Source: a candidate division TM6 bacterium SOIL31
GTDB lineage: Bacteria; Babelota; Babeliae; Babelales; Vermiphilaceae
NCBI GenBank assembly: GCA_001468865.1
Contig: LDIY01000036.1
Coordinates: 1-64,000, forward strand
Reading direction: 5' to 3'
Length of the DNA: 64,000 bases
The notes under the pieces: generated by a model
Told to the model about the DNA's origin: nothing
The model's database searches: none
What the model saw: only the letters and a program-made list of their open reading frames with translations
Made by a program: the position numbers and the translations under genes
Shown: piece by piece, positions 8,824 through 18,316 of the stretch
Numbering within the stretch: position 1 is the first letter of the stretch
Layout of the letters: every line of letters begins with the position of its first letter

Positions 8824-10077
8824 ATGCTTTGGCAAATTATTTTTTTACATCTTCAAGGGGAAATGATGAGGAATATTCGTAAAGCAATTATAGTAGTTTT
8901 TTCTTTAAACTTTATTACTGTATTCAGTGCAGAAAATCCACAGAAGACTGAAGAGCAGAAAGGGAATCTACAGCGAGCAACAAGTGCGCCGCGTCCTATG
9001 AGTGCACCATCAACTCCACTGATGGAAGAAAATCGACATTCTGCGTTAAGTCTATCTCCGACGAGTCAATCGCCGGTGGAAAATGTGTATGTTGTGGGCG
9101 TTCCCACCTGGACAGGATTTACTAATTACGTTTCAAATAGTTGGGGATCATTTACCCAAACAGTGAAAAATAGAGCATCGGATGATGCAGCTTTTGCCAA
9201 ATTAGGGTGGCCACTTTCTGACCCTGTAGCACAGAATGAATTGAAAAAGACGCTCGATAAATATGGGAATGTAGTAAAAGAACCTATTTTTGAACTTCGG
9301 TGTAAGGATCTTGATACGATTGGCAATAGAGTGAGTTATGTGATACGAGTTTATAAGTCTTTGTATCCTACTGAATCTTCCTATGGTAAATGTATGCCCA
9401 GAGCCGATGGGGTTGCTTTGGTAAAACATTGCATGAAACACCATTTGGGGGTAATGCCTGATCCTTTGAAACATTTATTTACTCAATATTTAACAGAAAA
9501 AGAAGTTGAAGCGATAGATGCAAGCAATAGCGCAAAAAAAGTGTGGCCACATCCTGCAAGTGAAAAGCAAATAGTCAAAGCGGAAAGTTGCGCAGGGTTG
9601 GTACATTCAGAAAATGAAGCATCGAATGATATTTTTGTAAAAATAGGGTGGCCGTGTGCGGGTCGTGAAAAAGATGCTCATAATTATCTCCAGACGTGTC
9701 TTGTTATTTATCAGGTAAAACAGTTATTAAGAACCCTAAAAGGCCGCGAATCTTTGCAAACGCCCCAAGGAAGAGCATCATTAAAGATTCCAGAGGATAA
9801 TAAGATAGTGTCTATGATTCAAAATCTTGAGTATCAATATAAATTTATCGCCGCTCGACAGGAATATATTAAAAAAATATATAATACATTGCCATTGCGT
9901 TCTGACGGGATAGAGCTTGCTGCACATTGCTTAAAACATCATGCCTATATATTGTCTGAAAGCGATAAAGATAATTTTATTCAGTTTATAGAAGATAAGC
10001 AGAAAAAAACTTCTGCTATTGCAGAGGAATTTATTCCACAAAAAGCTGAATCAACTGATGTTTCAGATAAAAAATAA
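8824..10077 (+). CDS. hypothetical exported protein
   Basis: signal peptide (probable start at internal Met after RBS aggggaa); two internally repeated segments (FAKLGWPLSDPVAQNELKKTL / FVKIGWPCAGREKDAHNYLQTCL). Confidence 0.65.
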   Translation: MLWQIIFLHLQGEMMRNIRKAIIVVFSLNFITVFSAENPQKTEEQKGNLQRATSAPRPMSAPSTPLMEENRHSALSLSPTSQSPVENVYVVGVPTWTGFTNYVSNSWGSFTQTVKNRASDDAAFAKLGWPLSDPVAQNELKKTLDKYGNVVKEPIFELRCKDLDTIGNRVSYVIRVYKSLYPTESSYGKCMPRADGVALVKHCMKHHLGVMPDPLKHLFTQYLTEKEVEAIDASNSAKKVWPHPASEKQIVKAESCAGLVHSENEASNDIFVKIGWPCAGREKDAHNYLQTCLVIYQVKQLLRTLKGRESLQTPQGRASLKIPEDNKIVSMIQNLEYQYKFIAARQEYIKKIYNTLPLRSDGIELAAHCLKHHAYILSESDKDNFIQFIEDKQKKTSAIAEEFIPQKAESTDVSDKK

Positions 10078-10711
10078 TATTTTTCTTCATTTTGGTGCTG
10101 CACATGAAAAAACAAGCGATATGATATCCCGTTTTGGACTCATATCGCTTATTATTCTTGATCAAGTTCATGGTAATGAAGGGCTTATTATTGGAGAGCA
10201 CAATTCATTTATACCTTTCCAATCAGAATGTGGAGACTATCTAGTCACCAATCAACGAAATATTGGCCTAGGGGTTTTAACGGCTGATTGTTTGCCTATC
10301 GTATTTGTTGATACTATTCATCATGTCATTGGCATTGCGCATGCAGGGTGGCGTGGTAGCGTTAAAAATATAGCATTAATTATGTTGGAGCGTATGCAAC
10401 AACAGTATGGGATAAAGGTTACGGATGTAACCGTTTTTTTTGGTCCTTGTGCCAAAGTCTGTTGTTATGAAGTGCAACCTGATTTTAAAAACAATTTTGC
10501 CGATGGTATTCCCTTTTTCACGCAGCGTAAGGATAAACTTTTTTTTGATCTTCCTCTCTTGAATGCACATCTGTTGAACACAACAGGTGTATTAAAAACT
10601 GCTATTAATGAGCAGTATAATTGTTGTACTATCTGCAATGATGATTATTTCTCTTTTCGCCGACAAGGGGAAGCGGCAGGAAGAAATGTCAGTGTTGTAT
10701 GGATTAGATAA
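10061..10711 (+). CDS. YfiH/PgeF family (multicopper polyphenol oxidase-like) protein
   Basis: DQVHGNEG, TADCLPIVFVD, GIAHAGWRGSVKNI, FGPCAKVCCYEV motifs; start taken at internal Met of ORF 10019..10711. Confidence 0.85.
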   Translation, partial: FQIKNNIFLHFGAAHEKTSDMISRFGLISLIILDQVHGNEGLIIGEHNSFIPFQSECGDYLVTNQRNIGLGVLTADCLPIVFVDTIHHVIGIAHAGWRGSVKNIALIMLERMQQQYGIKVTDVTVFFGPCAKVCCYEVQPDFKNNFADGIPFFTQRKDKLFFDLPLLNAHLLNTTGVLKTAINEQYNCCTICNDDYFSFRRQGEAAGRNVSVVWIR

Positions 10712-10724
10712 AAAAGGGGGATCT

Positions 10725-12269
10725 ATGAAAAATCTTCATCCGACAGCTCTTATTATTCTTGATGGTTTTGGCTATTCTGCAGAAAAAAAATATAACGCAG
10801 TCGCGCATGCTCATATGCCACATTTTAATCGTTGGTGGAGTGAATATCCGCATGCATTGTTGCGGGCATCAGGTTCTGCTGTTGGCTTACCTGAGGGTAT
10901 GATTGGCAATTCTGAAGTTGGACATCTCACCATTGGTGCCGGGCGTATTATTGATCAACCGATGAAGATATGGTTGCAGAGCATAGAAAAGGGTGAATTT
11001 GCATACAATGAGGTATTGCAGACACAGCTTGAAAAGCTGCACCGTGCAGGTGGTGCGCTGCATATTATTGGTTTACTTTCTGATGCGGGAATTCATGCGC
11101 ATGAAAAACAGATATATGCAGTGATTGATGCGGCAATTAAAGCAGGAATAAAAAAAATAGTAATACATCCCATTTTAGATGGCCGTGACGTGCCGCCGCA
11201 GTCAGCACATACGTATCTTAAAAATCTTTCGCTCGTGACAAAACATTACAATCATGGGTATATAATTATTGGATCATTGCATGGACGTTTTTATGCGATG
11301 GATCGCGATAACAATTGGGATCGTATAGAAAAAAGTTATCGCGTGCTCATCGAAAAACAACAGCATATTGGTATTTCGTGGGAAAAGGTTCTTGAGCGTA
11401 ACTATGCGCATAATATTACTGATGAATTTATTCCGCCGACGCAATTGGATAGTAATGCAATTATTCACAATGGTGATGGTATTATTTTTTGCAATGTTCG
11501 TCCCGATCGGGCACGTGAACTAACAGCGGCTTTTGTAGAAAATGACTTTCGTCATTTTTTGCAAAAGCCATTTAATTTGACTTTCTTTATTACACCTGTT
11601 TCATATGATATTCATCTTCCAACTACAGCATTGTTTCCAAGAAAAGCGGTGCACAACACCTTAAAAGATATTCTTGCCGAACATCATAAGACAATCTTTT
11701 CCATTGCAGAAAGTGAAAAATATGCACACGTGACCTATTTTTTCAGAGGAGAAAATGAAGAACCTGTTGCAACTGAAACCAGAACGCTGATTCATTCAAT
11801 TCCTGCGCATGATTATATTGCTCATCCTGAAATGCGTGCAGCAGAAATCACTCACGTAGTGGTTGAATCCTTGCAGCATGATCCAGCGGATTTTTATCTG
11901 ATCAATTATGCCAATGCTGATATGGTCGGTCACTCGGGGAATTTTGGTGCAACCATTAAAGCGGTAGAATTTTTAGATACGCAGTTGGGTATTTTATATG
12001 AAGAAATGGTAAAAAAAATGAATGGCACATTATATATTACGGCCGATCATGGCAACGCTGAAGATATGTTTGATGAAGACATACGTCAACCAAGAACGGG
12101 GCATACTAATAATAAAGTACCTTTTTTGATGCTCAAAAAAGGTACAGAAAATGATGGACACAAATTATCGTTGCAGGGGTTGGCTGATATAGCGCCGTTT
12201 ATTTTGCAGAATATGAAATTGCCTGTGCCTGCAGAGATGAAATTATTGAGGCCAGAACTCAAAATATAA
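10725..12269 (+). CDS. gpmI: 2,3-bisphosphoglycerate-independent phosphoglycerate mutase
   Basis: ALIILDGFGYS, GNSEVGHLTIGAGR, ILDGRDVPPQSA, NYANADMVGHSGNF, TADHGNAEDM. Confidence 0.95.
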   Translation: MKNLHPTALIILDGFGYSAEKKYNAVAHAHMPHFNRWWSEYPHALLRASGSAVGLPEGMIGNSEVGHLTIGAGRIIDQPMKIWLQSIEKGEFAYNEVLQTQLEKLHRAGGALHIIGLLSDAGIHAHEKQIYAVIDAAIKAGIKKIVIHPILDGRDVPPQSAHTYLKNLSLVTKHYNHGYIIIGSLHGRFYAMDRDNNWDRIEKSYRVLIEKQQHIGISWEKVLERNYAHNITDEFIPPTQLDSNAIIHNGDGIIFCNVRPDRARELTAAFVENDFRHFLQKPFNLTFFITPVSYDIHLPTTALFPRKAVHNTLKDILAEHHKTIFSIAESEKYAHVTYFFRGENEEPVATETRTLIHSIPAHDYIAHPEMRAAEITHVVVESLQHDPADFYLINYANADMVGHSGNFGATIKAVEFLDTQLGILYEEMVKKMNGTLYITADHGNAEDMFDEDIRQPRTGHTNNKVPFLMLKKGTENDGHKLSLQGLADIAPFILQNMKLPVPAEMKLLRPELKI

Positions 12270-12800
12270 GTAACCATTTTCAGTAAATTTCTCTACAAAC
12301 CCAAGTTCACGATAAATTTTCTGTGCAGGGAGATTAGAAACGCGGGTCCATAATGCAATATGAGTTGCGCCCATGTTGAATAATTCTTGCATTGCACGGA
12401 GTGCTAATATTTTGCCATATCCCTTACCTCTAAACTCTCTTCCAACGGCCAAAAAGAGCAACCGTCCTATTGTTTTTGTTTCCATATAATAGGCAGCAAA
12501 TCCTGCAAGTTTATCATTATCTTCACGTAGCACTTTAATGTGTAAAGATCCAAAATGGGTAGGATTAGCATCATAGGTGCGATGCTTAAGCATAAATGCT
12601 GGTGATGATTCTTCACTCGCCAAAAGCCAATACCAATCTTGGTGAAATATATCCATCATCGCTTTGGTATCGCGCGCAGGATTAAAATCATAGATGGGGC
12701 CTTGGTGAATGGTCTGGCGATAATAAAGAGCGGTTCCGCCGCATGCAGCAAGTGCAATGCTAAAAAATAAAACTAATTTTTTGGTGTTGTTGGAGAGCAT
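12243..12800 (-). CDS. membrane-anchored/exported GNAT-like acetyltransferase
   Basis: N-terminal hydrophobic segment then GRLLFLAVGREFRGKGYGKILALRAM (acetyl-CoA binding motif A). Confidence 0.75.
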   Translation of the reverse strand: MLSNNTKKLVLFFSIALAACGGTALYYRQTIHQGPIYDFNPARDTKAMMDIFHQDWYWLLASEESSPAFMLKHRTYDANPTHFGSLHIKVLREDNDKLAGFAAYYMETKTIGRLLFLAVGREFRGKGYGKILALRAMQELFNMGATHIALWTRVSNLPAQKIYRELGFVEKFTENGYLYFEFWPQ

Positions 12801-12837
12801 GATAATCCTTTAAGTTAATTTCCTCTGTAAGTTTAAC

Positions 12838-13581
12838 TTATTCGTAAATAATTTTATAGAGCAACAACCCTTGTGCAGGAGCATTGGGCAAGGTATGGCG
12901 CGGATTACGTGCAGCAAAAACTTTATGCAAAAAAGGCAGCGCAGCACTTCCTTGCGATGCAATCGATAAACTGGCCCCCACAATACGCCGAATCATATGG
13001 CGTAAGAATTTTTGTCCTTTGACCGTGATACGATACGCTTTGTAGCGCGGCAAATAATCTAGCGTAATAGAATCAATGGTGCGGATTGTATTGGTGCGCA
13101 CATCTTCACTGCTCCGAAATGATGCAAAATCATGAGTGCCAACAAATGTTTGCAATACGGTGCGCAAGAATTCGATATCCATTTTATAGGGATAAAAGTA
13201 ACCATAGCGCTGAAAAAAAGGTGATGGACGTTCAGTGAAAAAGTGATAGTGATATGTTTTTTGAGTGACGTTGCAAAAAGGGTTAAAGTTATTATCGCCT
13301 TGTTGAATTGAGCGGATGCTAATGTCTGGGGACAAGGCATTGTTCCAGGCCCATTTCAGTTTTTCAGTAGGGATAGCAAGATCTGTTTGTATTCTGGCGA
13401 CTTGCCCGAGCGCGTGCACTCCGGCATCAGTGCGAGATGCGCCAAGTACGCGTATATCGGTTTTAAAAACTTTTTTAAATGCAGCATTCAGTGCACCTGC
13501 AACAGAAGGCTTATGGTCTTGTGCCTGCCAGCCGGAATAGTTGGTGCCGTCATAGGCGATAATTAATTTATAGGTATTCAT
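12838..13581 (-). CDS. truA: tRNA pseudouridine synthase A
   Basis: LIIAYDGTNYSGWQAQ, GASRTDAGVHALGQVA, KGQKFLRHMIRRIVG; start at internal Met of ORF 12838..13605. Confidence 0.95.
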   Translation of the reverse strand: MNTYKLIIAYDGTNYSGWQAQDHKPSVAGALNAAFKKVFKTDIRVLGASRTDAGVHALGQVARIQTDLAIPTEKLKWAWNNALSPDISIRSIQQGDNNFNPFCNVTQKTYHYHFFTERPSPFFQRYGYFYPYKMDIEFLRTVLQTFVGTHDFASFRSSEDVRTNTIRTIDSITLDYLPRYKAYRITVKGQKFLRHMIRRIVGASLSIASQGSAALPFLHKVFAARNPRHTLPNAPAQGLLLYKIIYE

Positions 13582-13603
13582 ATTTTTAGAATAGCAGAAA
13601 ATC

Positions 13604-13633
13604 ATAAAAAAAGCCCCGAGTTGCGGGGCTTTT
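13604..13633. terminator. terminator hairpin
   Basis: AAAAAAGCCCCGAGTTGCGGGGCTTTTT. Confidence 0.85.
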
Positions 13634-13653
13634 TAATTCAATAAATTAATTAC

Positions 13654-14148
13654 TTACGATTGTGGAGTAGCTTGTTGAATTGCAAGATTACTACCAATTT
13701 GTCGTGCCAAAGGAAGCCCATAATACAAAAAGGCGGCATAACCTGCAAAAATTGTACCAGCTGCTATTACCGCTATTATATTTTCTTTAGTTACCTTTTG
13801 AATGTGTAGTTGTTTAGCAAACTCTTGTCGCGCAAATAATGCGAGTATTTCTTCTATTTTGGCATCAATTGATGTATTCATCTCGATTATTCTTGCGATA
13901 TCGATAACATCAATATCTTCAAGTGCATAGCGGTTATACTCATACTTATTTTCATCTCTGAATTCTTTGTTGAGCAATTCAACGGCTTTTCTCGCTTGCG
14001 GAGTATCTTCATTGCCTAACGTATCGATGAAGTTTAAAATAGAAGTAACTTCTGTTTTGAGCGTTGTTGCACTAAAATAAGCAAGTGAGTTCAATTGTAG
14101 GCCAAGGGCCATCGATGCAACAATTAAGAGCTTTTTCATTATAGTCAT
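13654..14148 (-). CDS. small exported protein, tandem family member 1
   Basis: signal peptide KKLLIVASMALGLQ, helical region, C-terminal TM segment. Confidence 0.7.
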   Translation of the reverse strand: MTIMKKLLIVASMALGLQLNSLAYFSATTLKTEVTSILNFIDTLGNEDTPQARKAVELLNKEFRDENKYEYNRYALEDIDVIDIARIIEMNTSIDAKIEEILALFARQEFAKQLHIQKVTKENIIAVIAAGTIFAGYAAFLYYGLPLARQIGSNLAIQQATPQS

Positions 14149-14163
14149 AATAAAATCCTCCGT

Positions 14164-14457
14164 TTATCTAGATCTTTTACAAGGACATGTATTTGTTGGA
14201 ACTCTTCTTATCCGTTTTATTACAGGTTTTCTTTGTTGATTTCTTATATTTTTAGAACAAGGGCATGCGTTCAACGTTCTGTTGTTGTTTTGATTGATTT
14301 GGCATGGCGAACCCGGAATTAATAGGCAATTTGCAGAGATGTTTAGTGCCTGTAAGCCAAGGGCCATTGAGGCAACGATTAAGAGTTTCTTTGATATAGT
14401 CATAATAAAATCCTTCCTTAAAATGATACTTTTTACTACTATTATTAAGTGTATCAT
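14164..14457 (-). CDS. small exported Cys-rich cationic protein
   Basis: near-identical signal peptide MTISKKLLIVASMALGLQ; mature part with CPC motifs and many Arg/Lys; probable start at MTISKK. Confidence 0.55.
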   Translation of the reverse strand: MIHLIIVVKSIILRKDFIMTISKKLLIVASMALGLQALNISANCLLIPGSPCQINQNNNRTLNACPCSKNIRNQQRKPVIKRIRRVPTNTCPCKRSR

Positions 14458-14562
14458 TTTAATTTCAGTCTGTAAAATGCACCTCTAAAATAGCGATTGG
14501 ATCGATATCAAATTAAAAACCCCCCTGAATTTCAGGGGCTTTTTATCTATTAACTTTTGTTT

Positions 14563-15111
14563 TTAACGACGCGTTCTCCAGGTAACGCTTATACTCGGTT
14601 CTTCTTGTCTTTTATATACAACAAAAGGACGAGGATTTCTAATGTCTTCAATGATAGCCCATGTTGCTAAAGTACACATGCCTACAAATAGGGTGCCGGT
14701 AACTAGTGCTGCTGCAGTGTCGATACACGTTTGCCATTTTTTAGCAGATATTTCTTGTTTCATACTTGCAGAGAAAATGGTCAATTTTGATTTGGTGCTA
14801 AGATCATTATTAGCAATAATATTGGCTATTGTGGTAAGGTCATGAGCATTTATAACCTTATTCTCAAGCCATGCTGCAACGTTCTGTGCCTGAATACTGT
14901 TTTGTTGGCGTATATCTTGCGCAAAGCGTAAAATATCTGTTTTTTCTGTTTCGGTAGCATTAAAAAATGCACCCGCGCTTGACTGTATGCCAAGAGCTAA
15001 TACGATAGCAACCGATAATTTTTTTAAAATTGTCATAATGAACCTTTTGGGGCTGAAAAAAGAGCTTTGGAGAAAATCCAAAGCTCTTTTTAATGTTTTC
15101 TTATGAAGCAA
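14563..15111 (-). CDS. small exported protein, tandem family member 2
   Basis: MTILKKLSVAIVLALGIQ signal peptide, TM near C-terminus; likely start at internal Met MTILKK. Confidence 0.65.
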   Translation of the reverse strand: MLHKKTLKRALDFLQSSFFSPKRFIMTILKKLSVAIVLALGIQSSAGAFFNATETEKTDILRFAQDIRQQNSIQAQNVAAWLENKVINAHDLTTIANIIANNDLSTKSKLTIFSASMKQEISAKKWQTCIDTAAALVTGTLFVGMCTLATWAIIEDIRNPRPFVVYKRQEEPSISVTWRTRR

Positions 15112-15637
15112 AAATAGCTTTTACGAGTTTGATACCTAATGCTCTACCAAATTTAGCAGAAACTTCTATGATTGCAGGAAGAGTTATACTTGCGGCCACA
15201 ATGGCAACGGTAGCTTTAATTTGTGCTATTGTTTGCTCTTTTTTCCAATTTTGTTCCGCTTGGTGTCTTTTATCTTCTTGTTCTTTTTTCGATTTATTTT
15301 GTTCTTCTGTATACTGAGCGAGAGCTTCTTCTTTTTTGGTTTTAATCTGTAAGATATAGGCTATTTTTTCTTCAAGTGTCATCTTGGCATCGAGTACCAA
15401 TATTATTTTATCACTAACGTAATATCCACATCCATATGGCATTGCATAATTATTATCCATAACTTCTCGCTCTAACCATAGGCCAGCTATTTTTGCATTT
15501 TCATTGTTTTGTTGTTGCAAAGTATAAGCAAAATCAAAAATTTGCTGTTGTTGCGTGGGCTCTTCTGAGCGGATACTTGCCATTTGTAAGCCAAGACCTA
15601 CTAAGGCAGCGAGAAATAGTTTTTTCGAAATAGTCAT
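15101..15637 (-). CDS. small exported protein, tandem family member 3
   Basis: MTISKKLFLAALVGLGLQ signal peptide, coiled-coil, C-terminal hydrophobic segment. Confidence 0.7.
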   Translation of the reverse strand: MTISKKLFLAALVGLGLQMASIRSEEPTQQQQIFDFAYTLQQQNNENAKIAGLWLEREVMDNNYAMPYGCGYYVSDKIILVLDAKMTLEEKIAYILQIKTKKEEALAQYTEEQNKSKKEQEDKRHQAEQNWKKEQTIAQIKATVAIVAASITLPAIIEVSAKFGRALGIKLVKAIFAS

Positions 15638-15800
15638 AATAAACCCCTTGTTTTAGTCACATTTGGTCATTTTTATATCTATATTAATATTACCAAATGA
15701 AATTTGTTCGGTCAAAGGGGGCCATTGGGACGTGGTTTTGTGATAAAAGGGGGTCTGGCTTTTATAAAATTGATAATAGGTAAGAATTATTCAAGATTAA

Positions 15801-15854
15801 CCCTTCGATACATCCTACTACGCCAAGGCTTCGTAGGACACTCAGGGCGAACGG
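15801..15854. repeat. dispersed palindromic repeat (family C with nested hairpin)
   Basis: cccttcgatacatCCTACtacgccaaggcttcGTAGGacactcagggcgaacgg. Confidence 0.75.
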
Positions 15855-15989
15855 AGATGGGATAAACATGAATTCTAGGTCACGACTTGGGTTGTTTGTA
15901 GCTCGCAAAAAGGGTGATTCTTTCGAATCACCCTAAATAAATTACTTCAGATAACCGCTCTTTCCGTAGTTTACGGAGGAAAAGCGCAA

Positions 15990-16283
15990 TTAAAATGCCG
16001 GCCCTGAGTATGGCAATAGCGCCATAACGCGGGATTTTCTGATTTCTTGGGAAATGACACGTTGGTGACGTGCGCATGCACCAGAAATACGAGAAGGTAA
16101 TATTTTACCGCGTTCAGTCAAAAAGCCTTTGAGGAAGGTAGCGTTTTTGTAATCAATTCCGTACACTTGTTCTTTATCTGCACAGAAACGACACATTTTA
16201 GAGCGGTTACCATTTCCACGACGGGAACGTTTCTTAACCAAACGAGCACTGATTTTTAATTTAATTTTTTTTGTCATGATCAA
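15990..16283 (-). CDS. rpsR: 30S ribosomal protein S18
   Basis: CRFCADKEQVYGIDYKNATFLKGFLTERGKILPSRISGACARHQRVISQEIRKSRVMALLPY. Confidence 0.95.
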   Translation of the reverse strand: MIMTKKIKLKISARLVKKRSRRGNGNRSKMCRFCADKEQVYGIDYKNATFLKGFLTERGKILPSRISGACARHQRVISQEIRKSRVMALLPYSGPAF

Positions 16284-16317
16284 ATATCCTTAGAATATCG
16301 TTAAATATGATTTAGTC

Positions 16318-16752
16318 TTAGTCTTCGTCGATGTCATCTCTATCATCTGCTGAGAAGAATCCAGGCATTTTGCTATCTTTAGCAAAGCTATCGTTTTCAC
16401 GAGCTGGAGCCTCTTCAAGAGAGCGAGGACGTTGATACGTAAGTGGACGTTTTGGATCAAGAACTGAAATCATATCACGCATGATAACATTGTTAAGTTT
16501 GACTTTAAGCAAGTGTTTCATGTCATCAAGAACTTTTGTTCCTTGAGGGATTTCAAAACGCGCGAGGAAGAAAACACCGTAATCATTTTTGTTGATTTCG
16601 TATGCTAATCTATATTTTCCCCATTGTTCGAAAGAAATGGTAGAACCTGTACCAGTTTTGACAAGTTTATCAATCTGGGTTTCAAGGTTTTTTACCTCGT
16701 CACCGGTTATTTCCGGCACGGTAAGCAATAATGCTTCGTACTGTCGCAACAT
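16318..16752 (-). CDS. rpsF: 30S ribosomal protein S6
   Basis: MLRQYEALLLTVPEITGDEVKNLE, GKYRLAYEINKNDYGVFFLARFEIP; adjacent to rpsR. Confidence 0.92.
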   Translation of the reverse strand: MLRQYEALLLTVPEITGDEVKNLETQIDKLVKTGTGSTISFEQWGKYRLAYEINKNDYGVFFLARFEIPQGTKVLDDMKHLLKVKLNNVIMRDMISVLDPKRPLTYQRPRSLEEAPARENDSFAKDSKMPGFFSADDRDDIDED

Positions 16753-16887
16753 GAATGAACCTTTATGTGATTGGAAGTTAATTATAACTATAAGGCTAAC
16801 CATAGCCGCCTTATTGAGTTTAATTCGGCTATGCCGGATAAACCCTCTAAAAATGAGAATACCACAAACCCTGTAAAATACTAGGTT

Positions 16888-17253
16888 TTATCCAAATCTC
16901 TCATTCCAAGAATGCTTACGGAGACGAGCGAGCCTTCTTTTCTTGTCATGTGGAGAGCGCGGGTGGATGATGACGGGACTGCAATAGAGTGGTATATAGG
17001 TAGTAAGTGTTGTGGCCAGAGCATATGCTCCCAAAAATGACGCTGCCAGTCCCGTTACTTTACGCAATTTTGATGTTTTTTTATGTAAATATTTATTGAA
17101 TATGATCAGAGCAATGGGTCCTCCCAATGCAAGAGCTACCGATATGGTGACATGTTCGGGGGATAAAGTTGTTGGGGGCTTAATTTTTTTGGGATAAATG
17201 GGAATGGGGAGGATGAGAAGGAGGGAAAGCAGAAGGGGAAATTGTTTTGACAT
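16888..17253 (-). CDS. small membrane/exported protein
   Basis: signal peptide plus hydrophobic segments. Confidence 0.55.
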   Translation of the reverse strand: MSKQFPLLLSLLLILPIPIYPKKIKPPTTLSPEHVTISVALALGGPIALIIFNKYLHKKTSKLRKVTGLAASFLGAYALATTLTTYIPLYCSPVIIHPRSPHDKKRRLARLRKHSWNERFG

Positions 17254-17319
17254 AAATTACTTTCAACATGCGATGGATACACGGAAGAAAAAAAAGAAAA
17301 ATTAATGAGATTCCCCCTC

Positions 17320-17457
17320 CCGTTCGTCCTGAGTGTTTTGCAAAGCGTAGCGAAGCAAAATGTATCGAAGGATGTAGGTTATGAATCATTTTTTTTTGAA
17401 TTAAGGATATACTCTTCGATACATTTTTTGAAGACAAAAAACACTCAGGGCGAACGG
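17320..17457. repeat. long inverted repeat, family C
   Basis: CGTTCGTCCTGAGTGTTTT...ATGTATCGAAGG on the left, complementary CTTCGATACAT...AAAACACTCAGGGCGAACG on the right. Confidence 0.85.
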
Positions 17458-17554
17458 ATCAAGGATTTTAGTTTTTCTTTCTGTGGAAATTGGGTTAAAA
17501 AAAAGCAGACATCTTGTCGATGCCTGCTTTTGTATCTTAATACTGTGTTATGTA

Positions 17555-18232
17555 TTACGCAAATTTTTGGCTACGTTGAATCACGCGACCAATTATTCTG
17601 AAATGATCTTTACCACGAACCAATGCTATAGGAGGTTGTTTGTGGTTGACTGATTCAAGAACAATAAAATCTTCAGTATACGTAACTTGCATAATTGCTT
17701 TTGTTGGAGTGTCGTTACCAAATTCTACGGCAGCGATATCGCCTGAACGCGTCCACACTTCTGGAGAAACGATCAAGTAATCACCTTTAACAAAGGTTGG
17801 TGCCATTGCGTTGTTTTCAACACACAGCGCAAACATTGCGTTATCAGCTGAATTGAATACCGGAACAAACACATCTTTGTATCCAGTAGTAACTTGAGCA
17901 AGTTGATTGTTGTAAGGAGATGGGTTAGAAGGAACTTCACCAACCACCGGAACAACTTTAACTTGTAATTCAAGATCAGATTGTTCAGGCATGCTGACAT
18001 TTTTATCAATATCATCAGTGCGTTGGCGGTGTTCTGCAAATAAATCTATTGGGCTTATTTCAAAAGCTTGGGATAATTTTCTGAGGGAATCTTCATTCCA
18101 ACGACGAGTGCCGTTTTTAATATGCGTGAGGTAACTTTCAGACATCCCCGTTTTTTCTGATAAGATTTTGGTTGTCCAGCCTTTTTCTCTTAAAAGCTCT
18201 TTTACGCGTAACTGAGTTGAGATGGAAATCAT
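17555..18232 (-). CDS. XRE/HTH + S24 (LexA/CI-like) repressor
   Basis: HTH WTTKILSEKTGMSESYLTHIKNGTRRWNEDSLRKLS; C-terminal VENNAMAPTFVKGDYLIV S24-like fold. Confidence 0.88.
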   Translation of the reverse strand: MISISTQLRVKELLREKGWTTKILSEKTGMSESYLTHIKNGTRRWNEDSLRKLSQAFEISPIDLFAEHRQRTDDIDKNVSMPEQSDLELQVKVVPVVGEVPSNPSPYNNQLAQVTTGYKDVFVPVFNSADNAMFALCVENNAMAPTFVKGDYLIVSPEVWTRSGDIAAVEFGNDTPTKAIMQVTYTEDFIVLESVNHKQPPIALVRGKDHFRIIGRVIQRSQKFA

Positions 18233-18316
18233 CTTTATATCTCCTTGAAATGTGGTTATACTCGTGATTATGATTGAAACAATCTATTATTTCTAATTGT
18301 ACTCATTGCTGCAACT

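Noticed and set aside
16283-16318. Expected ssb gene between rpsF and rpsR
   Set aside because: The gap is only about 35 nt; ssb is simply not in this position, which is common enough not to be reported
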